A stretch of 64,000 bases of DNA, taken from the NCBI RefSeq assembly GCF_027942865.1, contig NC_134527.1, forward strand, positions 3,250,476 to 3,314,475, read 5' to 3'. The stretch's first letter is position 1; every line of letters begins with the position of its first letter. Source of the DNA: Odontesthes bonariensis. Taxonomy: Eukaryota; Chordata; Actinopteri; Atheriniformes; Atherinopsidae. Shown one piece after another: positions 43,201-54,296 of this stretch. The position numbers and the translations under genes were made by a program. Below the pieces are notes generated by a model that saw only the letters and a list, made by a program, of their open reading frames with translations, made no database searches and had not been told where the DNA came from.

Positions 43201-43791
43201 AATCTCTTATCAAGTCCTCCACTGATCTGCTATCATTTCATCAATTTAACAGGCCTAAAAATCAATGAAAGACTCACAACAAACACCTTGTGATGTCTAA
43301 CAAAATTATTTAAAGCACAGCATGTTAAACATTTTTAATTTAACATAATATTAGCAATTGTGTTTCTTCTTTTCCTATAAAAAAAAAGAAAACATACGCC
43401 ACAGATGATGGTCCGACCATTATATAAAAAACAACCACACCAGTACATCGTTACAACGCCTCATTAGCCAAGTTACTGTAATACTGCTATGTCATTGTAA
43501 GCAACAGTGCTAGCTAGCTACCACCGGCTAACGTTAGCATGCTAACCTACCTTTCCTGGAAACGATAGCTACTATATATTCGGCTCATGCCACCTCAGTT
43601 AGGTGACCAGCACCGATAGTTTCTATATTCGCTGTAGGGCAGACAAAGCCTGGTTTAGCCACTCGGCCTCCCAGCCGGTGTTGTAGAGCTTACCCAGCCA
43701 TTGTGAACTTCACCACGGCGAGTCTGGAGCCGGCGGCCGCTAACTCCGGTTGAAAATCCGGGTCACTCCCGATCACTTTAACACCGACCAT
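37244..43791 (-). CDS. txnl1: Thioredoxin-like protein 1, complete
   Basis: Proteasome-associated thioredoxin with a C-terminal PITH domain; it binds the 26S regulatory particle. Eight minus-strand exons close in frame: 43694-43791 (ATG at 43789-43791), 42862-42958, 41134-41307, 39183-39305, 39031-39100, 38778-38950, 37363-37467, 37244-37273. They total 289 residues, the same as the human protein, with GT-AG borders throughout. The thioredoxin fold starts MVGVKVIGSDPDFQPEL. The active site is C34-R-P-C37, where human has CGPC. ATPTFLFFRNRVRVDQYQGA follows. The PITH domain includes GCECLNESDECGFDSC, KIFINLPRSM, PLRYVKFQNV and the terminal VVGKKGESH. The start context ACCATGG is strong. Introns carry TTAA elements at 37590, 39412 and 41405. 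Confidence 0.97.
37590..38408. mobile_element. Long-TIR TTAA element in a TXNL1 intron
   Basis: Flanked by TTAA (37586-37589 and 38409-38412). The inverted ends (AGGAGAATTCCGGCCATTTT) stay nearly perfect for about 160 bp, to ATAGAGCC. Non-coding centre. It can fold into a long hairpin in the pre-mRNA. Confidence 0.9.
38512..38760. repeat. Dispersed fish repeat (AGAGGTGGGTAG end)
   Basis: Starts AGAGGTGGGTAGCAACAAGT and continues with TTACTTGAGTAAG and TTTGACTTGAGTAG. Same family as 785-952. It stops just before a TXNL1 exon. Confidence 0.55.
39412..40740. mobile_element. Rearranged TTAA element with palindrome and hAT piece
   Basis: TTAA flanks at 39408-39411 and 40741-40744 enclose AGGGATAGTTCGCC and GGCGAACTGTCCCT ends. 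Inside, 39412-39654 and 39886-40102 are inverted copies of the same half of the MITE, a palindrome of about 220-bp arms. It is split by a CT-rich microsatellite (39655-39773). From 40103 to about 40370 comes a fragment of the BED-type hAT seen at 54297, then the rest of the MITE. Confidence 0.8.
41405..42703. mobile_element. 1.3-kb TTAA element in TXNL1 intron 2
   Basis: TTAA at 41401-41404 and 42704-42707. Ends AGGGACACTACGTAAT and ATTACAAAGCGTCCCT are imperfect inverted repeats. It contains CGCCAAATGGCTTATT-like sequence and no transposase. An open frame near 42250-42555 has no recognisable similarity. Confidence 0.75.
42959..43693. other. TXNL1 intron 1, nothing recognised
   Basis: AT-rich sequence with a few A runs and no clear repeat or gene signal. 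Confidence 0.5.
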
Positions 43792-43880
43792 GGTGCGATT
43801 TGCAGCTGTGGTTTTGAGTTTGTTGCCCCTGGTGATGTTCTGCGGAGAAAACCAGATGATCTAATAAGGAGGAAGTGTTT
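43792..43880 (-). promoter_or_regulatory. txnl1: Probable TXNL1 5' UTR and core promoter
   Basis: Sequence immediately upstream of the strong-context ATG. No TATA box is evident. The transcription start cannot be set by eye. Confidence 0.4.
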
Positions 43881-44094
43881 TGTTTTTAGCTTTCTGTCAA
43901 TAAAATTAGCTTACTAGTTGCCTAGTGCCGAAGCACACCTCAGGTACAGTGAGCAGTTTCAGGATGGGGACTCCTCATTGGTCAATGAACAACAGGAAGG
44001 GCGGGGCTTACTTCTTCTTCTTCTTCTTCCTATTTCGTTGTTTTTATTCGCGGTTGACAAACAACTTAAAGAAGCATTACCCCCACCAACTGGT

Positions 44095-44161
44095 AAGGAG
44101 TGTGGATCACATGACAATTATATATATCTATATCAATTATATATATCTATATTTATATATA

Positions 44162-44232
<71 letters not shown>

Positions 44233-44330
44233 GTATATATCCACATATCCACCCTTATATATACATATATGCCTACACTTTTACATAGTCCCTACTCATA
44301 TACACTCATTTATATACTTTATATATACTA
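44095..44330. repeat. TA/ATATAC microsatellite
   Basis: A long TA run at about 44158-44240, with imperfect ATATAC and TATATG repeats on both sides. A GAAGAA/TTCTTC run lies just before it at about 44010-44030. Confidence 0.95.
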
Positions 44331-44665
44331 AATTCTATTATACAACCTACACTGTTTTAAATAATAAAAAATAACCTGATATCCTCTGTTTCCTGATTCT
44401 TTTTGCAATAAATCTACTATATCCAATTTCATTTTCATCCCACTAAGATTTCTAATTAAATTATTTCTCTGAGCCTGATAATTCCTACAATATAAAATAA
44501 CATGTTCAACTGTCTTGTCCCACACTCACATTTCCCTGACTGATGTTTTCCTATCATACATAGGTTTTTATTCAATCCATTATGTCCAAGTCTAAGTCTT
44601 GTTATAATTGTCTCTTCTCTCCTACTTCTTTCTGATCTTCTCATTTTCCCTATTTTCCCTTCTTC
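44331..44665 (-). pseudogene. Non-LTR retrotransposon C-terminal fragment
   Basis: The minus strand encodes EETIITRLRLGHNGLNKNLC, then KCECGTRQLNMLFYIV with a frameshift, like the zinc-knuckle-bearing C-terminus of several LINE families. It is frameshifted and truncated. Confidence 0.65.
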
Positions 44666-44694
44666 TTCTTCTTAGATATGGCAGACTACATGTA

Positions 44695-45207
44695 TTAATG
44701 ACGTGTTGCTGCCCCCCTCAGTCTGGATTCCTCTAGATTTCACCCTCCTGCAAGACTGGCTATTCCAGAACGAGTTGCTTTTGAACAAAACAAAATCCTT
44801 CTCTATGATCTCTGGTACCCGACATAAACTCAAATCTATGACAGGCTCATGTGATATTTCTTGTAGTGATGGTACAATTCTGCATAGAGTTGACAGTTTT
44901 AAATATTTAGGGGAATGGCTTGACTCTAAACTTTCATTCAAACCTCATATTGATCATATACTGCATAAAGTAAACTTTGGTCTCGGTACTCTTTACCGCT
45001 CTCGTCACTGCTTTACTTTAAAAGTTAGGAAAAAACTTGCTACTCAACTGCTATTTCCCTTATTAGACTATTGTGACGTTGTTTATCTCAATGCTCCGAA
45101 ATCTGTTCTAGCCCCGCTAAACATTGCTTACAATAGAATGTGTAGATTTATTCTCAGTTGTGATTTCCATACACACCACTGTGCACTGTACTGTACCACT
45201 GTCTGCT
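44695..45207 (+). pseudogene. LINE reverse-transcriptase 3' half fragment
   Basis: Encodes WLFQNELLLNKTKSFSMI, VDSFKYLGEWLDSKLSFKPH and LLDYCDVVYLNAPKS, the thumb region after the catalytic site in L2/CR1-type LINEs. The 5' part is missing. Confidence 0.8.
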
Positions 45208-45311
45208 AATTATTCACACCATAAAGATGATATAACCTATTATTTGCAATTTATATTTATAGAAATTACAAAACTATTACAAAAACTATACCTTCTGAGG
45301 GTTCTGCCCCA

Positions 45312-45668
45312 GTGACAAGTATATTTGTCTCATTGAGTATCTCATTACACTTAATATGAGACACAACTGCCTAACAAGCACCATTTCAGCCAGATATAGG
45401 GACTTGTTTTAATACAATACATCTGGAATATCTTGTTAAGTGAAAAAATCTTGAAAACATCTTGTTTTGAGTCGGATTTCACATGAAACAAGCTTTTTTT
45501 TTACATTTGAAGAGGTTTTTAAGCTAATTTCAAGATCACTTTTAGCTCAAAAGTCCTAAATATCACATCTGATTTCAAGAAATCTTGACAAGCCGATTTT
45601 CACTAGTTCCATTGGCAGATTTTTTTAGCTTATTTCAAGCAGAATCGTCTTTTATTTGCTGTTTTCCG
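45312..45668. mobile_element. Second copy of the ACACTGG-family element (reversed)
   Basis: Reverse-complement similarity to 10691-11109 through most of its length. The terminal repeats are degraded. Confidence 0.7.
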
Positions 45669-45794
45669 AGACGCCTCACTAGGGGGGGGCAACAGAGCTG
45701 TTAGAAAAACCCCAGAAGCACCACGATGAGCAGTTTGTGTCGAGCAGGACTCTGTCTTGGTGGCACTAAAGCATGTAAACTGTTGCATGATCAG

Positions 45795-46095
45795 GCATCC
45801 ATCCATCTTCTACAACAGCTTCTTCCAGTTTAGGGCCGCAGGGGGGTGGAGCCTATCGCAGCTGTCATTGGGACACCTGAGACGGGGGACACCTGGACGG
45901 GTCGCCAGTCCATCACAGGGTCACACGAGATAAAAAACCCCGCTCACACTTGCTCCGAGGGACAATTTAGAGTCACCAATGAACCGAACATGCATGTTTT
46001 TGGGTGGTGAAAGGAACCTGAAGAGAACATGCAGACTCCACACAGAAAGGCCCCAGCTGAGATTAGAACCAGCAACCCTCTGGATGCTTGGATGA
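45795..46095 (-). mobile_element. RTE-like LINE 3' end
   Basis: Begins CATCCATCCATCTTCTACAA and continues GGGTGGAGCCTATCGCAGC, GACGGGTCGCCAGTCCATCA and GGGTGGTGAAAGGAACCTG. This is the reverse of a LINE 3' end with an ATGG tail, common in fish genomes. Confidence 0.75.
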
Positions 46096-46221
46096 TCATC
46101 TTTCTTTAAAGCAAAACTGCTGCATTTTTCTTACATATTCATTGTTTTTTATGTGTTTTTTTTAAATTCTCTTTTTTTTTTAAATTTTAAATGTACTCTT
46201 TTTACCCAAAACATATTTTAA

Positions 46222-46874
46222 AGGATAACTGCGGTATTTTCAACATTAAGCCTCTTTTCTGAGTCGTCTGCAGTGTTTTAGAACCCCCCTCACCGCTTTT
46301 TTGATGTTTACTGCTGTCTCCGGTATTTGCCTAATTTTGATTCTTCTCAACCTGCTTCAGAAAGTCATGGTGCATGTCCAAAAAGGTCCGTAAAAGCACC
46401 ATAAACGTACGTTTTCAAAATCATCAGCTCACCGGAGTGGTTACTGGTGTGCACTGGTAATCCAGATCAAATTTCGTTGCGAAAAGTTGCTTCTGTCGTG
46501 TTTTATTTGACATTTTGTACTGGATGTTCGTTGATATTACTCTGCCACCGCTAAGAAAATAGTGCGAGCATGAACGAGCTGCCAAATAAAACACGACGGA
46601 AGCAACTTTTCGCCACGAAATTTGATCTGGATTACCAGTGCACACCAGTAACCACTCCGGTGAGTTGATGATTTTGAAAACGGACGTTTATGGTGCTTTT
46701 ACGGACCTTTTTGGACATGCGCATGACTTGCCGTTCTGAAGCAGGTTGAGAAGAATCAAAATTAGGCAAATACCGGAGACAGCAGTAAACATCAAAAAAG
46801 CGGTGAGGGGGGTTCTAAAACACTGCAGACGACTCAGAAAAGAGGCTTAATGTTGAAAATACCAGAGTTCCCCT
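46222..46874. mobile_element. 650-bp near-perfect palindromic TTAA element
   Basis: TTAA at 46218-46221 and 46875-46878. Arms of about 300 bp are close to exact inverted copies (for example CAGTGTTTTAGAACCCCCCT and AGGGGGGTTCTAAAACACTG), around a short centre near 46525-46580. No coding capacity. A transcript would form a long double-stranded hairpin. Confidence 0.9.
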
Positions 46875-46879
46875 TTAAG

Positions 46880-47340
46880 GCAATTTTATTTATATAGCAC
46901 AATTCGTACACAAGGTAATTCAAAGTGCTTTACAGATAAATAATATCACAAGAAGGCAATAAAATCATGAAAAAGAAATAAAAAATAAAAAAAACATTAA
47001 AAATAATCATTAATTAATTAATTTAAAAGCAAAGAGTGCAGATAAAACACTTTCAGGTGTCATATGCACAGCTGAACAGAACTGTTTTCAGCCTGGATTT
47101 AAACATTGTCAGAGTTGAGGCCTGTCTCACATCTTCTGGAAGACTGTTCCAGATGTTAGGGGCATAAAACTGAAACGCAGCCTCAGCTTGTTTAGTCCTG
47201 ACTCTGGGCCCCAGCAGGAGACCCCTCCCTGAGGCAGGAGACCCCTCCCTGAGGCAGGAGACCCCTCCCTGGGGCAGGAGACCCCTCCCTGGGGCAGGAG
47301 ACCCCTCCCTGGGGTTCTCAGAGCCTTAAAGGGTTTTGTC
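46880..47340 (-). mobile_element. L2-type LINE tail with 20-bp VNTR
   Basis: Starts TTTTATTTATATAGCACAAT and continues in reverse through CTGTTCCAGATGTTAGGGGC. About 47210-47312 holds five copies of a 20-bp unit containing AGGAGACCCCTCCCTG. Confidence 0.75.
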
Positions 47341-47379
47341 CATCTTTGCTTTGAAATAAGACACCTTTAAGATAAAAGA

Positions 47380-48165
47380 AGAAGAACTTCAGCGCTTCCC
47401 TTCTGACCTGGGCCTCTTCAGATCTGGGCTAAAAACCTACTTATTTAGGATGGCTTTAATACCCAGTAGTATGATGAGACTTTTATTCGATTTTGTTGTA
47501 TTTTATTGCTTTCACTGTTCTTTTATTGTTTTTTATTTGTTTTTACTTCTTCTTCTCTTTATTTATTACCTGCTGTAAAGCACTTTACAGACAATCCTTA
47601 CGGTGTACCAAAGGGCTGTATAAATAAAATACATTTACATTTACATTTGACCTTAAATGCCGTTTCACGTGTTCTTTTCAACATTAAAATAAATCATACT
47701 CCTCTATCTGCCAGTCACTGCTGCCTTTCAAACATAAACTGTTCAAAACATATTAAAACTATCTATTGGAATTCAAGTTTCAAGTTTATTTGTCGTATGC
47801 ATGCAAACACAGGGTCAACAATGCAATGAAATGTGTTGGATGAGACTAAACAGTGCAGACAATAAGAAATGACAATAGTTTAAAAATAAAAACAATTAAA
47901 AAATTAAATTAATATTGAATAGAACAATAAAAGAATGTGCAAAATAGAAGAAGTTTTGAAATAAACTTTGTTTATTTCAGATTATTACTATTTTTTTTTT
48001 TAATTTAACTCAAGTGAATTGGATTATTTTATAAATAATTATGATTACAATAAATTGAATTCCAATTGGCTTGAATTGGACTTTATTATTTAAGTGCCTT
48101 GAGATGACATTTGTTGTATTTGGCGCGATATAAATAAAAATTAATTTAATTGAATTGAAAGTTTC
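47380..48165 (+). mobile_element. L2-type LINE 3' tails (plus strand)
   Basis: 47395-47645 contains CTGACCTGGGCCTCTTCAGA, CCCAGTAGTATGATGA and TTATTACCTGCTGTAAAGCA; the same tail occurs at 61905-62625. 47765-47960 has AGTTTATTTGTCGTATGCAT. 48003-48160 is the L2 tail also seen at 9562. Confidence 0.75.
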
Positions 48166-48171
48166 TTATCA

Positions 48172-48385
48172 AATCAAATCAAATCAAATTTATTTGTAGC
48201 ACATTTCATGTACAAACAGTTCAAAGTGCTTTACATAAAATAAAAGCATTGCAGCAGGGAGTGTAAGAAGCATTACAAACACATAAAAGAATATAAAGAG
48301 AAACAAATAAAATCATTTAAATGAATTTAAAAACAAGCAACAGTCCAGATAAGTAAAAGATAGCGTATGAATCGTAATGAAACAG
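48172..48385 (-). mobile_element. L2-type LINE 3' tail (minus strand)
   Basis: TCAAAT repeats, then TTTATTTGTAGCACATTTCA and GCATTGCAGCAGGGAGTG, identical in kind to the tail at 55524-55625. Confidence 0.8.
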
Positions 48386-48409
48386 TCTATAAAAGATGCC
48401 ATGTGTGAC

Positions 48410-48862
48410 AGCGGCAGCAGCGCGCGACCTACAAGCCGCCACCTGGTTCAATTAAGAACTCAATTTGCACACCTTTACCTGCGCGTCACGTGACCCGGAC
48501 TCCTCCGCGCCCACTTCCGCAGGTAGAGCCTCCCTGTAAGCGCCGCGCTCAGCTTTCCAACAGGCTGCTTGTTGTTCTGAGCTGGAGCCGTCGGACCGGT
48601 CCGGCAGGTTTGTGCAGGGGGGCAGAGCAGGTGAGGCAGCGGGGGAAGAAGGGCGGAGGGCCGCCGCGCCGGAGCCCAGAGCAGCAGGAAGAAGAGGAAA
48701 ACATGGTGCGGTGACACCGACGGAGAACACGATTCAGCTTTTCCGAACAATCCGCAGAGGTAAGTCCAGAAAAGGGTCCACGCGCTGCGCTTTTACGCGC
48801 GTGTCTGTTGTTGTTCCAAAAACACGGGCAGGGTCGGTGTTTCACCCGGCGCTGGACTGACC
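48410..48862 (+). promoter_or_regulatory. atp8b1: CpG-rich probable ATP8B1 promoter and first exon
   Basis: The most CpG-rich stretch of the right half. On the plus strand it contains a good donor, CCGCAGAG|gtaagtcc, at 48758-48759. It is in the right orientation to serve ATP8B1, whose first coding exon begins with a 3' acceptor (61701-61703) and so needs an upstream non-coding exon. The distance, 13 kb, is reasonable for a first intron. Other open frames here are by-products of GC content. Inferred only. Confidence 0.55.
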
Positions 48863-49126
48863 TTTTCTCCTCAAAGCAGCCGCTTTGTTGGTACTTGTTT
48901 ATTTCCATGTGATCTCAGGCCCGGTGGCACCTGGATTTAAACTCTCTGAAAGATTCAGAACTCTTTCAGGAACTTTTTTATGGACAAATTCGCGTCTCGG
49001 CTCTGACTGTGATCTGAACCCGTGGATTCTTCATTTGGCCTAAGTTCCACAGGTTGTTTTGTAGCAGCTGCCCCCGAAATGGAAACCAATCTACTTGAAT
49101 AAATTAGGTTTTTGTCCTTCCCAGTC

Positions 49127-49507
49127 GTTATTACCGCGTTAACTTGTTAATTATTTAACGCCGATACATGTTTTATCGCGCATTAGTGCAGGTTTTATTA
49201 TTTATTTTATTCTGTTGCTCACAGGCTTTTATTCTGTAAAAGTCTGCTGCTCACAGGCTTTTATTTTGTAAAAGTCTGTTGCTCACAGGCTTTTATTCTG
49301 TAAAAGTCTGCTGCTGTCTGCTGTGGAACAGGAAAACAAAGTAATCTTTGTATCCACCAAACATGGAGAAGGGTACGGAACTTTTACTCGGCCATTTTCA
49401 TGTTAAAGTTCTTCCAGACGGCGGAGTCGACAGAACCAAGGTCATCTGTAAACTCTGCCAAGTTGATTTGTCTTCTCAGCGTAGTAGTTCCAGTCTAAAA
49501 TATGAAG
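49127..49507 (+). mobile_element. BED-type hAT fragment (a)
   Basis: Shares CGCGTTAACTTGTTAATTAT, repeated CTGTTGCTCACAGGCTTTTA units and the start of the BED-finger frame (HFHVKVLPDGGVDRTK) with 51606-52257 and the reverse of 54297-55080. It breaks off after TCCAGTCTAAAATA. Confidence 0.8.
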
Positions 49508-49923
49508 GTGGATAAAGTCGGTCAGCTCAGCCTACATCTGGCAAAAATAATCCTGCAGTTTGGTGACACCTAAATGAAGATGAAACTGTCCAAACACTGT
49601 CACCATGACGGGATTTATAGCAGGAAAGTCGTGTTGGACTGAGTTGTTTTTGAGTAGAAGAGCTCTGAAATCTAAAGGATACTTCTGCGTATTTAAACTC
49701 GACATAATGTTTGGTACAACCAGTTGTGTTCCCTTCTTAAAATTGAAAGGGAATTCAGTCCATGTGAAAATCACAATGCATTGTGGGACGTTGACTGCCA
49801 AAGCCCGATATAGGGCTGCACGATTCTGGAAAAAAAAATGTGAATCACGATACGATATTTTTGCTTAGAATTGAGATCACGATTCTCTGGAGAAGCAAGA
49901 TTTTTATTTTTAATTTTTTTTTT

Positions 49924-50586
49924 TAGGGCTGGGCAACGATTAAAACTTTTAATCTAATTAATCACATGATTTCCCTGATTAATCACATTTGTACACAGAA
50001 TCCAAAAATGAATCCAAAAGTAGCGTGTAGCTTTTAGCATTTAGCTTTATTTTAAATGTGCTGCCATATGAATGAAAGTGCCATAACATTTGTTGTGCAA
50101 ACACACTTTTAACATCAGCATCTTTCTGTAGTTTTTATGTAGAAGCCTCGCTCCACTGTCTGTTTCCTTGAATGACTTGCTGCTATTTTAGACTGGAACT
50201 ACTACTTTTCCATCCCTAGATGGAATGCACTGCCTGCTGCCGCTTGCCGACAGCCGCGCCTGTTACTGTGTTTGCTGCTCGGTCTGCACAGCAGGCAGTG
50301 ATACGAAGGGAGAGAAAATAGGGCCAAGCGATTGTGAGGTCTGACTTTTTCTGGCGGGACGATTTTGTGATGCAAATGTATTACTCTGTTGAACGCATAT
50401 TGTTTTGAGAAGCAAAACACTTTATTTTTTAAACCCCAGCCAACTAGCCGGGCTACCTTCATCAACACCAAAACGAGGCTGGAACTCTGCTCACAGGACG
50501 CAGCAGGGGGTAAGAAGATGTTCAGAAATGATGTTGCTGATATGGGATGTCATACAGCTTCATGTAAAAAGAGGCGAACTATCCCT
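49924..50586. mobile_element. Composite of hAT fragment and TTAA MITE
   Basis: Starts TAGGGCTGGGCAACGATT (hAT end), runs through the reverse of the hAT coding part, then crosses at TTTTCCATCCCTAGATGG into a TTAA MITE ending GGCGAACTATCCCTTTAA. The same junction occurs at 40103-40740, so the two were copied as one unit. Confidence 0.82.
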
Positions 50587-51605
50587 TTAAGCCCTCCGGT
50601 GGGCTTCTGAAGTGTTGTGAGTGAACACTGCTGGGTGCATGAGTCCAACCAGCCGGCATGTTTTTCCATGAACAGGCCAAAAGGCTCCTTCTGTGGGCCA
50701 AGCAGCTTTTGATTAGGGAAATGTCTTCGTCCTTATGGAAATGTGCAACCTCGAAGCAGTGATGGGGGAATTTGAATCGTGACTTGACAGGCAAATAGAT
50801 GGCGGGTTGTTGGAGGTGAAGACGTCGGAGCAGGTGCTTTAAATTAAATCCCCAGCTGTATGAGAGCGCTGTCCTCTGTTCTGCTGAGTTTTATTGCATT
50901 AGTTCCTTTGGTCCTGCTCAGTTTCACTTTGTTAAGACCTCAAGTTGTTCTCGTCTGAACTGAGCAGACACTCGCTTTGGAACCCAAGACCAGTAGGAGC
51001 TGAAAAAGCAGCTGGTTCGGTTTGTTTTCTTTCTTTTATCGCTTTAGAATTCCTTTTCTGAGGTTTCAGTCGTCACTCAAATCTACTTTGAGAGAAAAAC
51101 GCATGTAAATTTGGTAGTCAAATGCAGTTTGTTTGCAGATTGGATGACGTGAGGGCATGTGTTTGCTGTTGGAGGATCCTTTAATGTTTCCAGTGTAAAC
51201 CAGTAAGTCGGCTTCTGGGTTTGTGCTCCTCGGCGTCGTTGACTTTCTCTGCGAGAGGCTCCGTTAATGTGGGATCGCAGCTGGCGTCTCTGTGGACCGA
51301 CTGCTTGTTTGGTTACACGTTCATTGTCTGGACTCCAGCTGTGAGTGAGATGCTGAAGGAACTCACTAAAGACTTTACTCATTAACCTTCATTAACTTCC
51401 ATCAGCAGCCGCACACACAAAGCAAGGTGGGAAGTATTTTTACCTTTTATGTGATTAGATATCACTTTGATTAGGTTATTAAAAGTGGCCTCAGGGCCTG
51501 CAGTAGGGGTTATATCTCTGCTTAGAATCCCCCCCCTCGACTCATACCTGGATAAAACCAGAAATTAGATGTATGGACTAATATTGCATCATCATAGCCT
51601 TTAAA
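50587..51605. other. ATP8B1 intron 1, nothing recognised
   Basis: Apparently unique intron sequence without repeat or coding signals. Confidence 0.5.
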
Positions 51606-52257
51606 GTCGGGCAAGTTAACTCGTTAATTATTACTCGCCATACATATTTTATCGCGCATTAGCGCAGGTTTTATTATTTATTTTATTATTGTAAAAGTCT
51701 GTTGCTCACAGGCTTTTATTGTTGTAAAAGTCTGTTGCTCACAGGCTTTTATTTTGTAAAAGTCTGCTGCTGTCTGCTGTGGAACAGGAAAAGAAAGTAA
51801 TCGGCGGATCCACCAAACACGGAGAAGGGTACGGAACTTTTACTCGGCCATTTTCATGTTAAAGTTCTTCCAGACGGCGGAGTCGACAGAACCAAAGTCA
51901 TCTGTAAACACTGCCAAGTTGAATTGTCTTCTCAGCGTAGTAGTTCCAGTCTAAAATATCACTTAAAGGCAAAACACACAACTGATAGCAGCAAGTCATT
52001 CAAGGAAACAGACAGTGGAGCGAGGCTTCTACATAAAAACTACAGAAAGATGCTGATGTTAAAAGTGTGTTTGCACAACAAATGTTATGGCACTTTCATT
52101 CATATGGCAGCACATTTAAAATAAAGCTAAATGCTAAAAGCTACACACTACTTTTGGATTCATTTTTGGATTTTGCGTACAAATGAGATTAATCGTGATT
52201 AATCAGGGAAATCATGAGATTAATTAGATTAAACATTTTAATCGTTGCCCAACCCTA
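51606..52257 (+). mobile_element. BED-type hAT, 5' coding part (b)
   Basis: Right end TTAATCGTTGCCCAACCCTA. The flanks CTTTAAAG (left, ending at about 51607) and CATTAAAG (right, 52258-52265) differ at one base, consistent with a hAT duplication. It encodes the BED finger region (VICKHCQVELSSQ, LKYHLKAKHT), then stops. Confidence 0.82.
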
Positions 52258-52639
52258 CATTAAAGCTTCGAGCTGAAATGACAACTTGCAGACAGTGAAA
52301 CATTGAGTTTTGTTTAGTCCCGGTGGGAACAGTCGGCCATGCTCGCTGCTGTTTTCCACCTGCTGCTGACGGACATCAGATTTACCGTGTTCAGGTGCAG
52401 AAACCCAGCTCTGTGTCACTCTGAGCCGGTAAAAACGCCTCGTGGGGACGCATGCTATCCTGTTCCCCCTACGCTTGTGCACAGCCAGACGTTCGTCACA
52501 TCAGGAGCTCCTCCTAAAAATAACCATCGTTTTTCTGTCTCCCTCTTCTCTCTGTTAGATGTCAGGAACGCCTTTAGTGTTTTAATCAGGTGTGGCTCTT
52601 TGAATCTGTGGATCAGGACCCAATCAGGACTAAAAAATG

Positions 52640-53650
52640 TCTATTTACCTCTGATATTTAGCTACTAATATGCAAATACTTTCATATTATAATTTAAAAA
52701 ACACATTGTCAGCTTTGATGTTTAAAGCAGCAGCCTATATTACCCACGATGCAACATGGCTGCGGTAGTTCAGTCGGAGATGAAAGTATGGCTGTGTTCG
52801 AAACCGCATACTACATACTACATACTTCCATACTGCATACTGATCGATCAGACAGTATGCAGAGTGTTTACCCACAATGCATTTCGCTACTGCCCGAGCC
52901 GAAATCATTTGAAACATTTTCAGGCCAGAAAGTAGTCGTTTAGATCCCCAACGTGTTGAAAACCTGACAAAATACCGGCTGTTTACAACTTTGTTCCCAC
53001 GAATTCGGCGCTACTAAAGCTAGCCGCAGTGAGCTAACGCACTTCCTGTTATTTTCACAAAATAAAATACCCGTTGCCTTTCATCATAGGGAAAGCCATT
53101 ACCATACAATTGGTGCTTTTGTTTTGAAAACAGGAAGTGAACCTACCCTCGTTGTAGCTAGCTTGAAACTGCCGTTTTGACAGGAAATGACGACCGGCGA
53201 CGTCACGTTACGTTGCATCTTGGGTAGTTTGAGTATGAGTAGTAACCTCATGATGCATACCCAACATTTAGGATAATCTAGTATGCATCCGGGAACTTAA
53301 AAAAAGTTAAAGTTAGTATGAGTAGTAGAAGTATGCGGTTTTGAACACAGCCAAAGAGTTCTGTTTGTAATCGGTAACTCGGGTAAGGTTTGTCCACCCC
53401 AGCATCCGTATTTACATTCTTTCTTTACTTGCATGTCAAATGACTAAAAAATGTCTAATTATCTCTGATATTTAGCTACTAATACTTTCAGGTTTGGCCT
53501 ATTTGAAAGAAACAATCCCGTTTTGTTTGCGTGTGTTGACGTTTTTATAATTAAAAAACACATTGTCAGCTTTGATGTTTAAAGCTGCAGCCTGTATTAC
53601 CCACGATGCAACATGGCTGCTGGTAGTTCAGTCGGAGATGAAAGGTTAAA
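52640..53650. repeat. Local duplication interrupted by a MITE
   Basis: About 52640-52790 and 53445-53640 are similar (shared CACATTGTCAGCTTTGATGT and GTTCAGTCGGAGATGAAAG). Between them lies the MITE 52791-53352, with ends GGCTGTGTTCGAAACCGCAT and GCGGTTTTGAACACAGCC. This MITE keeps the sequence from which the 7-bp array at 3241 appears to derive. Confidence 0.8.
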
Positions 53651-54288
53651 GTAGCCTGGAGCTACAAACAAATCTCCAGAGTTTCCCTCTTTATTCGAAC
53701 CAGAAACAACTTCAGGGTTCACGTTTGTTTGGAACTAAAGGAAACAAAAAGCAGGAGTTTGTGTGTTTGTGTTGGTGTTCGTCAGCCATTATCTACAGAT
53801 TCTCCATTTATCTGAAGCAGTCTGCTCACCTGGGCTGCGCGGGCGGGAGCTGCACCTCCTCCCCGCTCTCAGGTTTCGCTGTCGTCACTTCGGTATGCAC
53901 TCCTCGCCTTCCTCCTCGTTGTCATGGCAACGCCCCAAACCTGTTCTGAGACAGGCGATACCTGCAGCGCTCACAGGCCCGCCGGCCTCTCTTTGGTCTG
54001 TTTTTGTGTGGTGGGCCCTACGCTGGGTGTGGAGCTCTCAGGGGGGGAGAAGCTGAAAGAAACGGTTGTTTTTAATGCGGCCGTTCTCACAGCCAGGGGA
54101 AAGTGTAGACTACTGAAGCGCCGGCTCTTTGAATGCTGCCGTTTTACAGATGCCTGAACAGTTTCCTGCCATGTGACGGCATCAGATGCGTCCTTTTAGT
54201 TCGCTGTTCCCACATGAATTTAGCTGCTCAGGCGCACCACACAGAGTAATTAACTGTTGCTATATTTAACTAGACTGACATCCTCATG
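53651..54288. other. ATP8B1 intron 1, nothing recognised
   Basis: GC-rich in part (53830-54060) but no exon with convincing splice sites or similarity was found. Confidence 0.45.
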
Positions 54289-54296
54289 TTGTTATT

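Noticed and set aside
43918-44374. Frames rich in IYIYIY
   Set aside because: Translation of a TA microsatellite.
48452-48908. Several overlapping frames on both strands
   Set aside because: Stop-poor because the region is CpG-rich; no similarity. Better explained as a promoter with a non-coding exon.
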